From assembly GCA_963678675.1 (NCBI GenBank), contig OY783200.1, forward strand, positions 17,414,603 through 17,478,602: a stretch of DNA of 64,000 nt, given 5' to 3'. This document shows positions 46,863-58,350 of this stretch, one piece after another. The position numbers and the translations under genes are program-made. Source of the stretch: Xiphydria camelus. Its lineage: Eukaryota > Arthropoda > Insecta > Hymenoptera > Xiphydriidae. The notes under the pieces are model-generated. The model did not search any database. It was not told the origin of the DNA and saw only the letters and a list, made by a program, of their open reading frames with translations. Numbering within the stretch: the first letter of the stretch is position 1; each line of letters begins with the position of its first letter.

Positions 46863-47099
46863 GTGCCAAAGTCGTTCGGCAATATTTCAAAGAAAATTCT
46901 ACAAATTCTATACAGTTCTGATGCTCCACGTGTACATATAGTTTTTCATCGGTATTCTCTGCCTTCAGTCAAAGATTACGAGCGTTCGTTGCGAGGAGGT
47001 TTCGAAACTGATTACGAGTACGTCATCTGTGGTCCAAAACAAGCTAGACCAACTGACTTTTCGAAAGAACTTCGAAATGATAAATTCAAAGAAGATTAG
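46863..47099 (+). CDS. Second element frame, copy B, intact
   Basis: A 78-residue frame with RVHIVFHRYSLPSVKDYERS and YVICGPKQARPTDFSKEL. I recall similar short blocks in uncharacterised insect transposon proteins but cannot name a domain. It lies downstream of the transposase-like frame in the same direction, so it may be a second exon or second gene of the element. Confidence 0.45.
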   Translation: MPKSFGNISKKILQILYSSDAPRVHIVFHRYSLPSVKDYERSLRGGFETDYEYVICGPKQARPTDFSKELRNDKFKED

Positions 47100-47160
47100 T
47101 CGTTTTTCTGATTTCACCCTAGCAAACTCGAGAAGTAGGTACCTTTATTGGTAACAAAAA

Positions 47161-47422
47161 TCTCTTTATCTGTATATATAAAATAAAGTCGGGTTAGTTA
47201 CACAATTTATAACTAAAGAACGGCTGGACAGATTTTTATGACTTTTGACTCTTGGATTTGTCTCCGCGATGAATAGCAGAATATATAGATTCGTTTCAAT
47301 AAAGCAAATGCCTTGCTGTAAAGTGAATTAAATTAGTAAATATAATTAAAATACATTTCGTTTTTAAGTTAACACAACATTTATTGATTCTGAGGCGGTA
47401 CGAAGTTCGCCGGGTCAGCTAG
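47161..47422 (+). mobile_element. Nonautonomous Helitron, copy B
   Basis: Same Helitron at the equivalent place in the second half of the dimer, again ending in GTTCGCCGGGTCAGCTAG before T. It was therefore inserted before the dimer formed. Small differences from copy A include one 2-3 base deletion near 47335. Confidence 0.85.
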
Positions 47423-48177
47423 TTATATTAAGTATATAAAATAGTTTTTCGGATCGACGATCGGCTCAAAACTCCGTCCCCCACCAATCGTCTGCCAGCC
47501 AGGGCGAAGCCGCCGCCGCCGCTCCCCTTCCCTTCCCTCTTTCCACCCCCTCCATCACCTTTCCTCCCCCCTGAACTGACAGAAAATTTTTAACATCGAT
47601 GAAAGTTCGGCACGACAGGCCCGGACTGCAGATCAACCGCCACACACGCACAGTTTTCCAACAGTTTCGACGGACTGCAGGCGAACTGTACGTGTATGGT
47701 GAAATTTGGACTGAAGGTGGGATCGCTCGCAGTTTGGGACTGCAGCATCAATTTTCTCGTTTTTACTGTTCCTGCAGATTCCGTTTTTTATATGTAGACG
47801 GCACTGTAGCAGCACCGCTAATCTTTTCGCAGATCGGAAATAAAACATATCGTGTACCAAACCGCCCGAATGCCATAGAGGCGCCGCTCGAGTGGAAGGA
47901 TCAACCGCCCGTGGAATGAGAGCGTCGAACCGCCCGGGTACCGTACAGGTGCCCCTGGAGTGCAACTGATAGACAATTTTTTATATCAATGAAAGTTTAG
48001 CACGACAGGCCTGGACTGCAGATCAACCGCCACACACGTACAGTTTTCTAACAGTTTCGACGGACTGCAGGCGACGGACTGCAGGCGAACTGTACGTGTA
48101 TGGCGAAATTTGGACTGCAGGCGGGATCGCTCACAGTCCGGGACTGCAGTCCGCCTGTACGTGGATGGGCACCATTA

Positions 48178-49937
48178 GGCTGTGCTCTGTCTTCTGTTGC
48201 CAAGTTGGCGCTCTCAAATCAGTCGTCCCGGCCATTGAGCAAAATAAATGAATTTTCACTAATTATTTCTCGATAACCAAATGGTGAATTACTTAAATTT
48301 TTTTTGCTGTATTCACTGATACTTTTTCTACACTATATGTTTCATTTCATTGAAAAATGTTGAGCCGTTGATTTAAAAAAAATTAAAATAGATGAAGTCC
48401 TATCTAAACACATGTAAATTTAATTATTTTCAAAAATGTATAACTACAGTTTAAGATAGTCAATCGTCGTCGGGTTTCGCTCATTTTGTAGTTAATTTTT
48501 TGAACTATCTACCATAAACATTTTAAAAAAATATGCCGACGTGACCAGTTACGGTTGAACAACCTTAAAAGAGGATCTATTCCGACTCCTGTCCATCGCC
48601 GTAGTCAGACCACCCGAAGGGCGTGCTACGGCTGGGCGTCAGGTTAGTAGACGACTTGCCGAGGAAAAGAAGGAAAGAAGCACGCAAAGGACTGCAGGCA
48701 AAGATGGCTGATGTTGTAACTAACACCACATAAGCGGCCATTTGCCAACGACAAGGAATACGATAGGGGTTTTGATCTCCATATAAGCCCACCCTCGATC
48801 GTGTTACCCATGGGCACCTTTCGTGTCTTCAAGATGGCTGTAGAAGCGGTGGGCATTCGTCTTCTTTTTTTTTTGTTACAACTTATTCACCATTTCCGAA
48901 ATCCGTTAAGGCGTCGTCAATTTGTTACTCTCTATGTCGGTTAATCGTCCTATTTTGCTCCACTCGTCGGGATCCATTTTCAACTGCGGTAATTTCACTC
49001 GAGCATGAAGGGGGTTCGATTCATGTCGAAAGGATCGGGCATAGAACTTCCAAGCAAGCGCGTAACAAAAAGTAGCACGGTGTTACTAGATGAGGATACT
49101 TCGCTTTTCGCTGTGTTGGCCTCTCGTTACCGTTATTTGCCATAATAATTAGGGGTCAATTCCAAGAGGCCTATATTACCATCCTCTCGATTATCTAAAC
49201 TTTGAAATATAATAATAATGTAATGAATATCTGCATTAAATCAGTGGATCTGCAATTTAAAGTTTGTAATTGTTTTTTAGACAGCGTCTTGGAATCTGTA
49301 AATCGTTCATATACATCAAAAAAAAAATATATATATATATAACGAATGTGAGAAAAGTAGATTTAATTCAAACGAAACATTCAACATCAAGAATCACACA
49401 CTATAATACTGATATCATTTTACTACACGGGCAGAATTGAGTTCAGTTTCGATTCTTCCTTGTCTTATCATTGATGTAGCGTTCCCTATTTATGGAGAAA
49501 ATAACGTAGATAAGAAGTAATAAAACGTAGGCCATTGGTCTCTGTTAAAAAAACACAATTTCAAATAGAACGTGTCATTCTATTTCTAAACTCTTAAACG
49601 TCTCTCTTAAAAGTGACTATTTATCAGATGTATCGATGTTAAATCAAAATTATTGCGCGCTTTGTATTGTGATATAAATAGGTATTACGGTTTGGCATTG
49701 GCTATCAGAAATCATTCACTGGTCACCCGTATTCCAAACTCTTTGCTTTATAATCGGAACTTTCCCTTGGGTGTGGGAAAGATACAGCGCGGCTGAAAAG
49801 AAACTATGTAAACCGGTTGCTAGATGCGGTTGCACGCCGGTTTTCCTGCACGCGCGACAAGAACGCGGTCGCACATGCAATTCGGTTTCTGCATTAAAAA
49901 ATACTCATATTTTCATATTCAGTACTCGAACAGAGAA
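48178..49937. other. Noncoding spacer
   Basis: No gene recognised. CGGTTGAACAACCTTAA at 48552-48568 is the exact inverse of sequence at 42687-42703 on the other side of the dimer. A short TA tract lies near 49328. Confidence 0.4.
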
Positions 49938-50096
49938 AAAGTGGTCATGGCAACTACAGTTTTTTTGTACAACTTTTCAAGTTTTATAATCAGTATTAGT
50001 TCATTGTAGTTGTCACAACTATAATGGACTGGTGCTGATCATCAAACTCGAATAGTTATGATCAAAATGGTTGCCACAACTACATTTTGTCTGTCA
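49938..50096. mobile_element. Diverged palindromic MITE, first copy
   Basis: GTGGTCATGGCAACTAC on the left faces GGTTGCCACAACTAC on the right, and TTCATTGTAGTTG faces CAACTATAATGGACT near the middle. The arms are diverged. The same family occurs at 50531-50748. Confidence 0.6.
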
Positions 50097-50530
50097 GTAT
50101 AGATATGCCGATTAGTGAGTGCGAGAGAGACAGTCATAAAAGATGATAATGTCGTATGTTACATTTTTTATTGTTGTCTTCTATATTAAAAAAAAACAAA
50201 CGAAAATGAACAATGAAGGAAAATACGAAATAAATAATGTCGCTAATTTTCTCGCATCTAAACTAAAATAAAAATTAGTACGGAAAAAAAATTAGACGAA
50301 ACATTAGCTGTGTGTGTGAGTATTTGTGTAGTAAGAAAAAATGAATATTCGACAGAAGGTAAATGGTAATACACGACTAAATTAATCTGTTATTAACGAT
50401 GTTACTGGACCTTCAAGTTCGCTGAAGTCCAAAAAAAGGAAAATATTGAGCGGTGCTCGTTGCCAGCTATGCGTTGATAAAAATTGTAAGGCTTAATATG
50501 AGGGTTAAAGGATAGGAACACAGAACAAAA

Positions 50531-50748
50531 GCAGTGGTCGTGGCATTTTTGTCAAAACTATTCGAGTTTGGTAATAACTAAAACTAGTTCATTACAGCTT
50601 TCATAACTATTTTTCAATTGATTATAATCGTCACAACTATTGTTTAATTTATCCAACTAAACAATAGTTTTGATAACTATAATGGACTACTGCTGATTAT
50701 CAAATTCGAATTGTTGTGACAAAAATGGTTGCAACAACTACTTCCTTT
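50531..50748. mobile_element. Diverged palindromic MITE, second copy
   Basis: GCAGTGGTCGTGGCATTTTT with GTCAAAACTATTCGAGTTTG faces CAAATTCGAATTGTTGTGAC near 50710. ACAATAGTTTTGATAACTAT lies near its centre. Same family as the element 600 bp upstream. Confidence 0.65.
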
Positions 50749-53700
50749 CTTTCCATGCAGTTTTTTCGATTTAATTGCGTAGACGTGAACGCTCGCACGC
50801 ACACTCGATCGCGATCGCACGTGCTTTATTAGCCGAGGCGCGCCATTACGATACACTTAACATTGCCAGCCATCTGTAATAAGGTCAGAGCCGTACCAAC
50901 CACCCGACCGTCGGTTATACCTACCTACATATCGTTAGAGCCTACGGTCTATTCAGGAATCGCGCGAGTCGCGCGTGCATGGATATTATAACCACGCGCC
51001 AACATTAATGGGCGTGACGTGGGCCGGAGTCGTTCTCGCGTGGGCGCGGGAAGAGATCGTTCGGAAACGGTTAGCCTCGCCATCGATCGATTAGCGTTTA
51101 TCTCTTCTCGCGAGCTCGCTATCGGCATAGCGTCGCTTCTCCTCCCGCATACCGTTCACTTTTCATTCGTCACTCGTTCAACTATTCATTCGTGCGCTGG
51201 ATTTGTTACTGACAAGATCAACTCGCGTCATCACTCGAACTGTGCGAGAGGATTCTTCTCACGCTCGACTTCATTTCGTTGTCATTTCGCAATATTGTTT
51301 TATAAGACCTTCGTCTTTAGCTTCTTCAAATGTTTAGTAGTTTTTTATTTGTCTTAATTCTTTGTCTGATTGAACATTGGATTGACAATAATTATTTTTA
51401 TTCTGGTTGAGATCTCACGGTAATAATTTTTTTTTGGTTTCCTCATGTTGCATAACGTTACTCGTTTAGTTTCGTATTAGTATGCTTGCAGTTATTATGT
51501 GTTACGACTGACACCCTGAGATGTTACAATTGATACCACCGCGGTGCCATTTGTAACAAGTTGCAGCAGTACCTTTAATGGAAAATATATTTTATAATTT
51601 GTTGTTCTTTCTGATGTTTTTATTATGTTATAATTAAAGCCAAAGGACCTCTCTCTTTTTTCTATGAAATAAAGATTCCCCGTGATTTAAAATAAATAAG
51701 TTATCAACAAATAACTCTTTTTTGTTATAACCGACACCACTCTCCGCTACTTACATAATATATCACGCGCGGTGGAGTGGGAAACAGTTTACCTGAGCAG
51801 TGGGGGATGTACAAGCATAGATATCATTCTCATCCCTTATACACCCAAGTCTGACTTTCCTATCAAAGTGGGAAATCACTCAACAACAGAGTATCTAAAC
51901 CCAAGAAATCGCAACTTATACTTTCTCCTTTACCCAAGAATCGGTAGTTGCAAGTATAAACACATAACCACCGCTTTACCGAAATATATCGAACCGAGTT
52001 TCCATCCCGACCATCTACCTACAAAAGGTAAACGGACCACTGATTGAATAGCTCAGCTTAGTTTCAGTTTTGTTCGAGTGTCAGAAATACAATATTTATA
52101 AAAGGAATAAGATTGTTGACTTGGATAATACAGATATTTATGTAGAAACTTAAAATAATTATTCTAGCTTCTAATTCCAAAGACAGTTGACAAAAATAAA
52201 TCAAATCCTAATCCTAATCCACTGAATGAACATTCATTGACCAGTGAGTGAACATGGAATTAAAGTGGGTCTCTCGTATCTTCAGGTGGACCCTGTCTTA
52301 ACGGCTACATGTGTGCCGCAGGTGACTTCCTTATATTGGGTGTGCCGTTGCAGGGTTAAACATCAGTATCACAATGAACAATATTATTTTGAGATCATGT
52401 TTAAAGTACATAATGTTATATATACTCGTAAATAATAGAATCGTAAAGAATAGAATAGAATAGAATAAATAAACCTTTCTTTTTTCCTTTCTTTGCTGAA
52501 TTTTTCACTACGGTCTTATCTTTTTTCTTTTCAATACGGTCTTATCAATTTGCTGTCATTTTAATATCGATTGGAATAAAGATAAAGGTTTACTGAGAAC
52601 AATTTTTTTCTTTCTGATAATAAATGGCATTTAATTATCAGCGGAATCCGTTCATTGCCAATACGTTTCATTCGCTCATTCACTGGAATGAGATTAGAAA
52701 CTCCGACCAGTAAAAGAAAAGCAATAAATTGCTAATATTATTAATATTTTTACAAGAATTCTTTGATAAAAAATGAGGTTAATTAATCTTAAAGTGAAAA
52801 GTCGCGATACATACCTTTCTGAATCATTTGCTTATTCGAAAATTACACAATTCTATTCACTCGCAATCGCTCGCACTCTTACTAGATATATTTTAATTGA
52901 GAAATAGATCAGAAAATAAATGGCGTTCTGGATGTACAAATAAGTTAAACGATGATGGAACAATGATTTCAGTGCCATCTAGGAAGGGATGACTTAATTT
53001 CAAAAATGAAAGGAGTCTTATTAAATCTGCATCATGTTTGATATTCAGTAAAATGATAAATTTGTTGATTTACTGGGCAGTGTTCATTCACTGTTCCATT
53101 CACCCTACGTATACTGGAAGTCTTGCTCCGGTAACATACTAATCCACTCGCCAACAAAGTCAGCGTCCCTACAAACCCAGAAAATAACGACCCGCGCGCG
53201 TGTGCAGCTCACCGCCTAAAGATCGGTAGTAGGTAATACACTTAGCCACGCGTATAATCATCGCTCGACAATGCTCGCTCAAAATCAAGCTTCCCACCTC
53301 TAGAGTATCAACCCGCACGTCCACCCGAGATCTACCGTTACACACGAGTCCACCTGATAATAAAGTGGCTGATTTACCAGTCACCAGAGGCCCATCAGAA
53401 GTATATTCAAATCCAGCCTTCGGTCCTGCCTTATTATGCCGTAAACTCAGTGCGCGCGCGGCGTTCCCATATCGGCGTAGGTAGCCAACCCGCGGTACAT
53501 TTGAGACGCGCAGTGGAAAGGAGTGAAAAAGAGGCGAAGGAGACGTGAAGGAAAGTGAAGGAAAGAGGGAGTGAGAGAAAATGAACTCTGTGCGCACTCG
53601 CGTAGGTGTCTACCGTCGGACGGACGGATGTACGGACGGACAGGCGTGCGCTGAGTGTAGTGGGCACGAGGGGTGGAATGCGCACAGATGGAATGCAGAA

Positions 53701-54777
53701 GGAGGGTAAGGAGGCCCGGCAATCCGCACGGTTAGAGCCCCGGTACATTATTACATTACACACAACTAGGTAGGTAGTTAATTTAGCAGTGGCATGCCAG
53801 GCGATTGCTTCTTGTATTGCTTCTCCCAGTCATATGCATAATGTAATTGACTTCATCCCGCGTATACTCCCTCGCTTTTCACCCCTCTCGCGCGCACCTT
53901 CGTTCGCTGCCGCGTGGCTACTAGCGCGAATGGCCTACCTACACCTATTCCGTACGTACAGTGCTATACCTCCGCGTATATCTTTCGCGCTCTATCCCCC
54001 TCGTATCGGGACCTCGGAACATCGCGCGCGCGGCAGCCGGGAATCGTTCTTCTCTGGCTTTCTTTCCGTGGGCTCGTGGTAATACGATTGCTGTTGTTAC
54101 TGCCGTGTTGTCGTTATCGTCGAGCAATGCATCGGTATAACTAAATCGGTTAAAGCGGCAGAAATAGGCGTGTAATATGAGGGTAGGGAAAAAAAGGAGC
54201 GACGAATTAATTATCCATATGTACAGGGATGGGGATTTGCACATGGTGGAAAACGGCGTATGCGGTGAAAGGCGGGATGTGAGTGATCATTAGCCTTGGC
54301 GGAAATATTTTTTTCTGAAAATATCTGATAATGATTTTGAGAAATCCAATAAATTGGAATAATTTTAGGGGAAAACAGAAAACCGTTGAAAATTTAAATA
54401 TTGGTTGTTACACATTTTTTATCGGAAGACTTCCATATGTCAAAGACGATTCTCGAGTCTAATGCATTTTAAAATTAAAAAGAAGTTGCCCTTCAGGTGT
54501 ACAATAGAGTAACTAGCTATTGCAGAAAGCGTTGAAAAGTTTTGGAGTCAAATACCGTTATCCAGTCTGTTGGCTTTTTCTTCTCGACTTACGTACCTGC
54601 AACAGAAAGAAGAAAGTTCGTTTTTATTATTTTCCATTAAATGAGAGGAATCGATGATCGTTCATTATCGATATACAAATTAATAAAGATGCTTTCTTTA
54701 CGACAAAATTTACTAAATAGCAAAACAAATTATTCCGTAGAGTAAATAAACAGATATACATTATAAAGTAAAATATA
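50749..54777. other. 4 kb noncoding stretch, CG-rich islands
   Basis: CG-rich parts lie at about 50780-51260 and 53170-54150, and AT-rich DNA between. An (AATAG)n micro-array lies near 52450-52470. Frames such as 53169-53597 minus have no domain. The CG-rich parts could be promoters or untranslated exons, without proof. Confidence 0.4.
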
Positions 54778-54870
54778 CCGGGTGTTCTGAAACCTCTGAC
54801 CCAGAGGAAAACCCTATGTTCATTAAAAAATTACGGACATAATGCAATTGATTTGATTGAAATCCGTTAA

Positions 54871-55184
54871 CCCCTTCGTGCATGATTTTTGTAAATTCCA
54901 CGAAAAAAAAAAAAAATATGATAGCTTTGCCCCTTTTATTCATCAGAAAAATAATTAAAAAAATATTTATGAAAAAATAAACATTTATTAAAAAAAATTA
55001 TTTATGCCATACACGGTACACCATACACAGGAACAATAACGTACGTACAATTGGCTACTAATCCATATAACTTTTTTATATATATTGCAGTCGAGAAGAT
55101 TTACAACGATTTATAAAAGATACACAGCCACATCAGGTAGGTAACTGTGTATGTGCCATATATGGTACAAGATGCAGGAAGGTG
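54871..55184. mobile_element. piggyBac-like MITE with TTAA duplication
   Basis: Ends CCCCTTCGTGCATG and, at the right, CATGC-like GATGCAGGAAGGTG are imperfect complements. TTAA stands directly outside each (54867-54870, 55185-55188). Removing the element and one TTAA gives a left arm that aligns continuously with the right arm at 61.9 kb, which independently confirms the borders. 314 bp, noncoding. Confidence 0.85.
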
Positions 55185-55219
55185 TTAAGAATTTACGGAG
55201 AAATTAATTATTAAAAAGT

Positions 55220-55364
55220 AATTAATATTTTTAATTTATTCGGCATTGATGACGTCATATCAAGGCTCATGAAGATAATGTTTATAATAACGATAGCAGT
55301 TGTGATTATCTTCATGAGCCTTGATATGACGACATCAATGCCGAATAAATTCAAAATATTAATT
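55220..55364. mobile_element. Palindromic MITE
   Basis: TTATTCGGCATTGATGACGT and ATATCAAGGCTCATGAAGAT on the left are mirrored by ATCTTCATGAGCCTTGATAT and ACATCAATGCCGAATAA on the right. The loop is about 25 bp. 145 bp. Confidence 0.85.
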
Positions 55365-55368
55365 AAAA

Positions 55369-55515
55369 AGTGGAAGTGTAAAACCGGCTATATAAGTGCC
55401 AATTTGGTTGCTTCGATTTTTGTTGCATGAATATAGTCTATGTTCACATAGAACTATATTCATGCAAAAAAAATCGAAGTAAAAAAAATTGGCACAGCCG
55501 GTTTTACACTTCCAC
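55369..55515. mobile_element. Second palindromic MITE, adjacent
   Basis: AGTGGAAGTGTAAAACCGGC on the left faces GCCGGTTTTACACTTCCACT on the right. CGATTTTTGTTGCATGAATA with TAGT faces TATTCATGC-AAAAAATCG. Only 4 bp separate it from the previous palindrome. Confidence 0.85.
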
Positions 55516-55682
55516 TCTTCAATTGGCGTGTGTAATGACCTAAATGGTCGAAAAGCACGTTCCGGACCTTCCAAGGTAGACCGCCGAATCCCGTAATTTA
55601 CACTTTTCCATAGCAGTGCCGTATTCCTTACTGACAAGCAGATGGAAGAAAATTTTAGTCAGTTTTCATTGAAACTTCAAGT

Positions 55683-55958
55683 ATGAACACGATGTCGGGA
55701 AAAAAAAGAAGTAATCGTCTGACTTACAAATTAAAGGAAGACATTATCGCGAAGAAGAAAAGTGGTATTTCCCGAGATGAAATTATGCGGGGTTTCAATT
55801 TATCAAAGTCTATATATTACCAAATGATCCAAAATGAAGCTGAAATCACTGTGCGCGCTGATAGTTTCGAGTTTAATAAAAAGAGAACTAGTAAATCGAC
55901 GACCTTGAAAACTTTGGAAAATACATTGCTACAAATGTATATCATAGCGTCAATGTAA
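55683..55958 (+). pseudogene. CENP-B/Tigger-type DNA-binding fragment
   Basis: A 91-residue frame whose residues 5-55 read like the CENP-B N-terminal HTH. The motif NRLTYKLKEDIIAKKKSG is followed by a turn and FNLSKSIYYQMIQNEAEI. This domain opens Tigger/pogo transposases and related host proteins. The second HTH and the DDE domain are absent: the frame stops soon after TTLKTLENTLLQM. It is a truncated relic. Which element it came from is unclear. Confidence 0.65.
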
Positions 55959-56039
55959 TGATAACAGAATATTTAGGACACTTGGAAAGACTTGGTTACT
56001 CAGTTCATTGATACGACACTGTTGAGGTACCGATGGTCC

Positions 56040-56084
56040 GAACCCTTGCTGCTTTTCTTCACGCTTTAGGCCAAGTACAGCATC
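56040..56084 (+). pseudogene. Mariner relic, piece 1 (left of R1)
   Basis: GCC AAG TAC AGC ATC at 56070-56084 codes AKYSI. It joins in frame, after removal of the R1 LINE and the 57.57 kb MITE, to LDHLPYSPDLAP at 58351. The sequence upstream of 56070 contains a stop and cannot be aligned by eye. Confidence 0.55.
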
Positions 56085-56447
56085 TTTAGGATAAATAGAG
56101 AGGGATCTCCCCGATGCCACCATTGCGACGAGGCTGTTGACTCCACGGAGCACACTCTCCATGATTGCCCGGCTTGGGAGAGTGAGAGGACGGCGTTGCG
56201 CCGTATTATTGGCGAAGATACCGATCTAGCGTTTGAGGCCATGCTGCCCCGAATGCTGGACAGTAAAGAGGTCTGGGCGGCGGTGGCTCGTTTTGCCAAG
56301 TCGGTCCTCACCAAGAAAGAGGTGGCCGAGAGGACCCGCGAGCGGGAGGGGCGAAATCGACGATTTCCCCTGTTTGATAAGGGAGGCAGCACCGCTGGTC
56401 TGTGGCCGGGTTATGTGGGATTGGTCCCACCACTCCTTCGGGAGTGA
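56085..56447 (+). pseudogene. C-terminal end of the LINE reverse transcriptase protein
   Basis: The frame RINREGSPRCHHCDEAVDST then EHTLHDCPAWESER shows a C-x2-C-x8-H-x4-C knuckle, as in the C-terminus of R1/TRAS-clade ORF2 proteins. It is followed by ALRRIIGEDTDLAFEAML and KEVAERTREREGRNRR to a stop at about 56447. Reverse transcriptase and endonuclease domains are cut off by the 5' truncation. Confidence 0.85.
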
Positions 56448-57037
56448 CCTGGTTACTAGCAGACGCCCGGCGTTGTGTATTATGCAGGCAGATGGCCGTT
56501 TTGTGTGTGCGTATGGGTGTTAATGTTAGCGTGTGTGAATGGATATGAATGTATGGTAGATGAGATGATAAAATTTGGCCTGAGGTTGCTGGTGGGGCGG
56601 TCCCAGCATCCTGTGGCCTGACCCGTTTTGGGTGTGGAAATGTGGTGGCACTGGGAGCTGGTATGTGGGGAAACCCACCACTCCTTTGGGAGTGTTCCAG
56701 CTTCCAGCTGGCGCAGGTCATCATATCGCTTGAATGTTTGGCATGTAAGGTCGTGGTATTTTGGAGGAGTAGTATCCTGCCGGCCCGTGAGACATGGGTA
56801 GTGCTGTCCCCCATGTCTCCTGTGCTGACTGGATCCTCCCCCCTCCTGCGGAGACCACAGGGAATTTGGTCTTCAGATCAATGCCCTCCCCTGGGTCTAT
56901 ATGCCCAGGATTGTCTGGTGCGTACCTACTAGGTGGTGGCGCCTCGTTGGAGACGTCCACAGGAGGTCGCGTCCCGTTGGGGGACGTGTGGAGTAGGTCG
57001 CTGGCAGAAACTTGGAGAGCGATGAGCTCACGCCTAA

Positions 57038-57327
57038 GAGCCAACTCACACGGTGCGACTTCACTGCGACAGCAGTGCGACAAAACTGTCGCACGCTGTC
57101 GTAACAATCGACGACTTTCCTGAGACAGTTTTGTCCCACCGCGTTAGCAGATGCGCGGCAAACTAACACAATGACACCGCCACTGTAGATGTCATACAGG
57201 GAAGTCGCACCGTGTGAGTGCTTCGCTGTGTCTCCATGCTGATTTGCCGCGTGCGACGTAGTCTCGACCGAGTCCGACTGAGTGCGACAGTTTTGTCGCA
57301 GTGAAGTCGCACCGTGTGAATTGGCTC
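57038..57327. mobile_element. MITE with TAA duplication inside the R1 LINE
   Basis: GAGCCAACTCACACGGTGCG, then ACTTCACTGCGACA, on the left. The right arm reads TGTCGCAGTGAAGTCGCACC and GTGTGAATTGGCTC. TAA outside each end (57035-57037, 57328-57330). GCGACAAAACTGTCGC words recur inside. 290 bp, noncoding, PIF/Harbinger-like target size. Confidence 0.88.
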
Positions 57328-57569
57328 TAAGGGAGTTCCCTGCAGCCAGGCCCTAGTCGGCCGTTTCCAGGGTCTCTCTTTTGGGCGGTGAGGATGGAGG
57401 TAGGTTTAGTAGGTAGGTTTAGCGGGGGGCCCCCGCATTGCACTACAGGTCTCATACTGTAGCGGGGTGTCTCGAGTCCCACACTGCCCGGGTACTTGCC
57501 ACACCCGGGCGCGCGTAAAAAGCGACCCCCTCCTTTAAAAAAAAAGCCAAGTACAGCATCACAGTGTTA

Positions 57570-58350
57570 TGGCTCCTCTACACGTTAGCCAATGCGTTCG
57601 CCAATACGTTGGCCAGCATGCTTGCCAACGCACTAGCAAGGACATGGAATTCAGTTTGTTTCGACGCAGGCCAATATGAACAACTGCACTGCAACAATTT
57701 GAAGTCGCAAAATTGACAAATAAATAATATATTTGTCACTTTAATTGTTGACAAACCCTTAATCCTTATCGTACAAATATAAAAAATTGTATTACTAAAT
57801 TCTTTTAACAGACCTATAAAGTAGTCCTATACTTTTTGCGGAGTCTACATAGATCGCATACATCTTTAACACAACAGTGTTAAATTGAGTACAGAAATTT
57901 TGCGTTCTAAAACACTGACTTGATCCTGCTACTACTGAAAATAGAATTATGTAGGTAGAGTCTCTCAGAAGTGTTAAAATTAGTGCCATTTTAATATGGA
58001 CATGAACACTTCTTTTAAGTCGAAGATACTGCTAGTGTAATGGAAATTAGCAGTGTGTTCAGTGTCAAAATGAATATAAAAATTTCGCCTCGGGTGCGAC
58101 AGCTATTCACATACTAGGCCAGTGCAGCCAACGTGTGGAGGCGGCTACCAACGTCCGCCAGCTTCAAGGCCAACGCCTTTGATGTGTCTTCAAAAACCGA
58201 CACTACGACGTATCGGTCGCCAACGCTTGGCCCAGCTCTGCCAACGCTGGTGCAATGCCGCCAATATCACCAATAGCCCCCTCTATACGTTGGCCAATGC
58301 GCATTGGCCAGCGTTCTTGCCAACGCATTGGCCAACGTGTAGAGGGGCCT
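57570..58350. mobile_element. 781 bp MITE with TTA duplication, splitting the mariner
   Basis: TGGCTCCTCTACACGTTAGC on the left and, on the right, CCAACGTGTAGAGGGGCCT. Subterminal GCCAACGCATTGGCCAACG-like words are abundant at both ends. TTA lies outside (57567-57569, 58351-58353). It sits 7 bp after the R1 duplication. A small inner frame is not recognisable. Confidence 0.85.

Larger units (their letters stand above)
42855..48175 (+). mobile_element. Tandem dimer of a Harbinger/ISL2EU-like transposon
   Basis: The outer ends are ATGGTGCCCATCCACGTACA and, at the right, the complement TGTACGTGGATGGGCACCAT, with GGCGGACTGCAGTCC just inside. TA lies outside both (42853-42854, 48176-48177). The interior is one unit of about 2.6 kb present twice head to tail (about 42881-45528 and 45529-48160). 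At the junction the two halves meet in GGACTGCAGTCC, and the outer 27 bp of the ends are missing there. Each unit has roughly a dozen subterminal GGACTGCAG and CACACGCACAGTT words, a transposase-like frame, a second unknown frame and one Helitron. Minus-strand frames over the subterminal arrays are artefacts. Confidence 0.85.
56085..57545 (+). mobile_element. 5'-truncated R1-clade LINE with 15 bp duplication
   Basis: The insert is flanked by GCCAAGTACAGCATC at 56070-56084 and 57546-57560, a 15 bp target duplication, and ends in a run of nine or more A. It begins inside the end of the reverse transcriptase ORF and keeps the C-terminal zinc knuckle and about 1.1 kb of 3' untranslated sequence. 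5' truncation, A tail and long variable duplication are hallmarks of target-primed insertion. A MITE (57038-57327) lies inside its 3' part. Confidence 0.88.
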
